From Oncomelania hupensis (taxonomy: Eukaryota; Mollusca; Gastropoda; Littorinimorpha; Pomatiopsidae): 64,000 bases of DNA. Shown one piece after another: positions 1 through 64,000 of the stretch (the stretch's first letter is position 1; the number at the start of each line of letters is the position of its first letter). The stretch is taken from NCBI GenBank assembly GCA_036898135.1, contig CM072525.1, positions 50,736,799 to 50,800,798 on the forward strand, in the 5' to 3' direction. A program made the position numbers and the translations under genes. Under the pieces are notes generated by a model. That model saw only the letters and a list, made by a program, of their open reading frames with translations. It had not been told where the DNA came from and did not search any database.

Positions 1-88
1 CTGGGGTCAAGTGGAAAGTGGATTCAACAAAATGTCATGCGCCCTAAACTTCTGACCCACTGGAACAGTACAATAAACATGAATTATA

Positions 89-258
89 ATTTTAACCAAA
101 CAAAAAAAGGTTAGTGTGTAGAAAATTGTGATGGTGAGAGCTGGATTGCAATGAGAGTGCTATGTTACGCGTGGGTAGACGTGGAGGCACTCTCATTGCA
201 ATCCAGCTCTCACCATCACAATTTTCTACACACTAACATTTTTTTGTTTGGTTAAAAT
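89..258. repeat. Near-perfect inverted repeat, about 72-bp arms
   Basis: Positions 89-160 are the reverse complement of 187-258 with only one or two mismatches, around a 26-base spacer. The right arm runs into the 5' edge of the LINE that follows. It may be a genuine foldback, a 5' rearrangement made during LINE insertion, or a chimeric-read artefact. Sequence 1-88 before it shows nothing recognisable. Confidence 0.85.
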
Positions 259-1548
259 GCTAGAGAGCATGGGAGTAGAACAGGCCTTGTGTAGGTGGCT
301 ACTAGATTTTCTCCTTAACCGCCCCCAATCAGTAAGAGTAGGCAACAAGCTCTCCTACCCACTGACCCTGAGTACAGGTGCACCACAGGGATGCGTATTA
401 TCTCCCCTTTTGTTCACCCTATTCACGAACGACTGCGTGTCGCACCATGATAAGGTAGTCATATTAAAGTTCTCAGATGACACCACGGTAAAAGGTCTGA
501 TCTCTAACAATGACGAGGGATCATACAGGCAAGCAGTGGAGGAGCTAGTGGCTTGGTGCATAGACAACAATCTGGAATTAAACGTCTCCAAAACAAAAGA
601 ACTAGTGGTAGATTTCCGTCAAAACAGAAACAACATGCAACCCCTGTCCATTAACGGGGAAGTAGTAGAACAAGTAGACAGTTTCAGGTTTCTTGGCACA
701 ACCATTTCCTCAGATTTAGGATGGGAAAAGCACATCACTGGCGCAGTCAAGAAGGCCCATCAGAGACTATTCTTTCTCCGCCAGCTTAGGAAGTTTCGGG
801 TTAGCCAAGCTATCATGGCCAATTTTTACCGCGCCACTGTAGAAAGCATTTTGACCTTTTCTTTCATTGTTTGGTATTCCAACGCAAACATCCAAGATAA
901 AGAGCGTTTAGACCGTGTTGTGCGCCAGGCTTCAAGATGCGTTGGTGGGGCCCTCCCGTCCATCGAGGCTTTACACGCGCAACGTGTCACACGCAGAGTC
1001 AAACATATTATCCATGATGAGTCCCACCCCGCCCACGTGCTCTTCCAGATGCTCCCCTCAGGCCGTAGATTCCGTTCCCTCCCCTGCAAAGCAAAACCAC
1101 ACGCTCACTGAATGGCTTCTTCCCGTGGTCTATCAGACACTTAAATCAATTATAAGAATTATTTAGGCTGCTCCTTATTGCGTGCACTTGTATAGTCATA
1201 TTAGTCATGAATTGCGGGAGGCTGCTTTTGCTTGCGAATCTATTTTATCTGTATATTTGATGTGTCTGATGATGTACACTAAAAATCATGCACCTGTTTT
1301 GTTATCTGTAATTCGGTTGTGTTTGTTGATGTCTGTATTTCTATGTTCTACATGAGTGTTCTAGTCAGGCGTGGGTCTGCTGTCTGGTATAATGGTGGTT
1401 ACATAGGTCGCACTAGATCTATGCTTTATTTGTCTGTTATGTATCTTGTGCACGCCTGCCGCTGATCTAAAGCATTCTTTGTGTCATGTATACTATAACT
1501 GTATGTATGTCATTTGGTAAATAAATCTTGAATTGAATTGAATTGAAT
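248..1548 (+). mobile_element. 5'-truncated CR1/L2-like non-LTR retrotransposon
   Basis: An uninterrupted frame to 1111 (287 residues) encodes the second half of a reverse transcriptase. Visible motifs are [13 protein letters not shown] (RT block 4), the catalytic FSDD box at 470-481, a block with SFRFLG and the C-terminal [15 protein letters not shown] motif typical of CR1/L2-type LINEs. Endonuclease and the N-terminal RT blocks are missing. The 3' UTR ends with aataaa followed by a (TTGAA)n tail at about 1528-1548. The intact frame suggests a fairly young insertion. The tail stops only 28 bases before the first lectin exon. Clade assignment rests on motif recall only. Confidence 0.8.
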
Positions 1549-1576
1549 GTGACGTCATGTCAGCGCTGTGTTGCAG

Positions 1577-63069
<61,493 letters not shown>

Positions 63070-63708
63070 GTAACAGACTTTAAATGCAGACCTGATAGTT
63101 CTCCGCGAAATCGCGGAAATCCGCGAAAACGAAAACGAAAACGAAAAAAAAAAAATCTGCAGACACTTAAATTTTTTTTTTTTTTTTTAAATTTTTTTTT
63201 TTTGTATCGGAAGACGAAAGTTGCTTTACTCGCTTCCGGTTTTGCGGCGCCATACTTTGTTTTGGAATAGTGGTGCAGCGTTGACTGTTTCTGTGTATAT
63301 ATTTTCGCCGTTCAAGTTGTGGATTTGTGGACGTCATCAGACTCATTGGACTTCAAAATGTCTGTCACAAGGTGTGACATAGTCGCACGTTCCGCGGAAA
63401 CCTCTCTTAGATCACTATCAGGTCTGAAATGCCATCAGATTAACTCTAAATTGTTGACCTTGGATGTTGACATGAGTTTCATTGTCCGCTAAGGACGAGT
63501 GCAATCCAATTGTAAAAAAAATATCAGAACGATGAGGGAATGAAGTGATCAGGGTCTGCGGTGAGTCGAGGCTCGTGAAAGTAGGTAACATTTGACATAT
63601 TTATAGATAGGAACGGATGTATCGATTTCCACCAGTGTCCTACAGTATAATTTCATTGGACAAGCAGAGTGAGACTAAAACTAATATTGCTTGGTAATTG
63701 ACCAGTTA
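63070..63708. other. Intron after exon 28
   Basis: Poly-A and poly-T runs at about 63120-63200. No further exon of CTLD H could be found before the window ends. Confidence 0.5.
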
Positions 63709-64000
63709 CCCCCGTTGGGGTGCCGGGGGTTTCAGTATAAATAGTATCCCCACTTTCTGGAAATTTAGTGCTTTAAATTCCCACTGTCTCTGTCTTTCTC
63801 ATTTGCTCTTTCTCATTCCTGCTCTGTTCTATCAATCTGATATACTATCTTCTTCTTTGCTAGACCAGTCACCTACCTTTTTTCTTGAAAACTCTTCCGG
63901 GACAAGACTCCTTATTTGTGTATGGGGTCTGTTGGATCAGTTTGGGAATTTTGGACGCTTTCTGCCAGATGGTCTCTAGGGCTTCCTATGATGTTATTAT
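63709..64000 (+). mobile_element. TAATG-tailed short retroelement, 5' part, cut by the window end
   Basis: Starts cccccgttggggtgccgggg with tataaatag near 63735 and follows the family to the last base of the window. Confidence 0.9.

Noticed and set aside
248..1111. Host gene encoding a 287-residue protein
   Set aside because: The motifs are those of a LINE reverse transcriptase, followed by a LINE-type 3' tail.

Overview
This window is animal DNA from an intron-rich, transposon-rich genome. The many tRNA-derived SINEs, the diverse non-LTR retrotransposons and a lectin with many C-type lectin-like domains (CTLDs) fit a lophotrochozoan invertebrate, most likely a mollusc and perhaps a gastropod. 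That placement is inference, because no species-diagnostic gene is present.

The window holds one real host gene on the + strand. It runs off both ends: 28 exons can be read from 1577 to 63069, about 3.27 kb of coding sequence or about 1,090 residues. They form at least seven complete CTLDs (A to G) and the start of an eighth (H), with Thr/Pro-rich linkers after domains B, C, E and F. The architecture resembles macrophage mannose receptor/CLEC-type proteins. Splice phases agree at every junction except exon 3 to exon 4; exon 28 also carries a one-base frame break. Domains F and G keep the EPN and WND calcium/mannose-type sugar motifs, domain C has the galactose-type QPD, and A, B, D and E lack them. 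No signal peptide, transmembrane segment, promoter or polyadenylation site of this gene lies in the window.

The introns make up about 95% of the sequence and are a layered archive of mobile elements. They hold: nine copies of a non-LTR retrotransposon ending in (GGATA)n; a CR1/L2-like LINE ending in (TTGAA)n; three 3' ends of a LINE ending in (TTATC)n; two C-terminal fragments of another LINE; a decayed R2/NeSL-like element with CCHC and restriction-like endonuclease remnants; a TIR element of about 2.5 kb; a 710-bp MITE; and at least eleven copies of an unclassified short retroelement of about 600 bp with a TATA-like 5' end and a (TAATG)n tail. Four SINE types occur, one of which fuses a tRNA-like head to 5S-rRNA-like sequence. 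There is also a 68-bp satellite array of about 25 units, several minisatellites and many long microsatellites.

The most notable observations are: element insertions within about ten bases of 5' splice sites, one with a target-site duplication that copied the splice donor; a 580-bp element bracketed by 130-bp direct repeats; a three-level nested insertion stack containing a clear 5'-inverted (twin-primed) LINE; the tRNA/5S composite SINE; and two one-base frame breaks in the lectin gene, both next to G runs.
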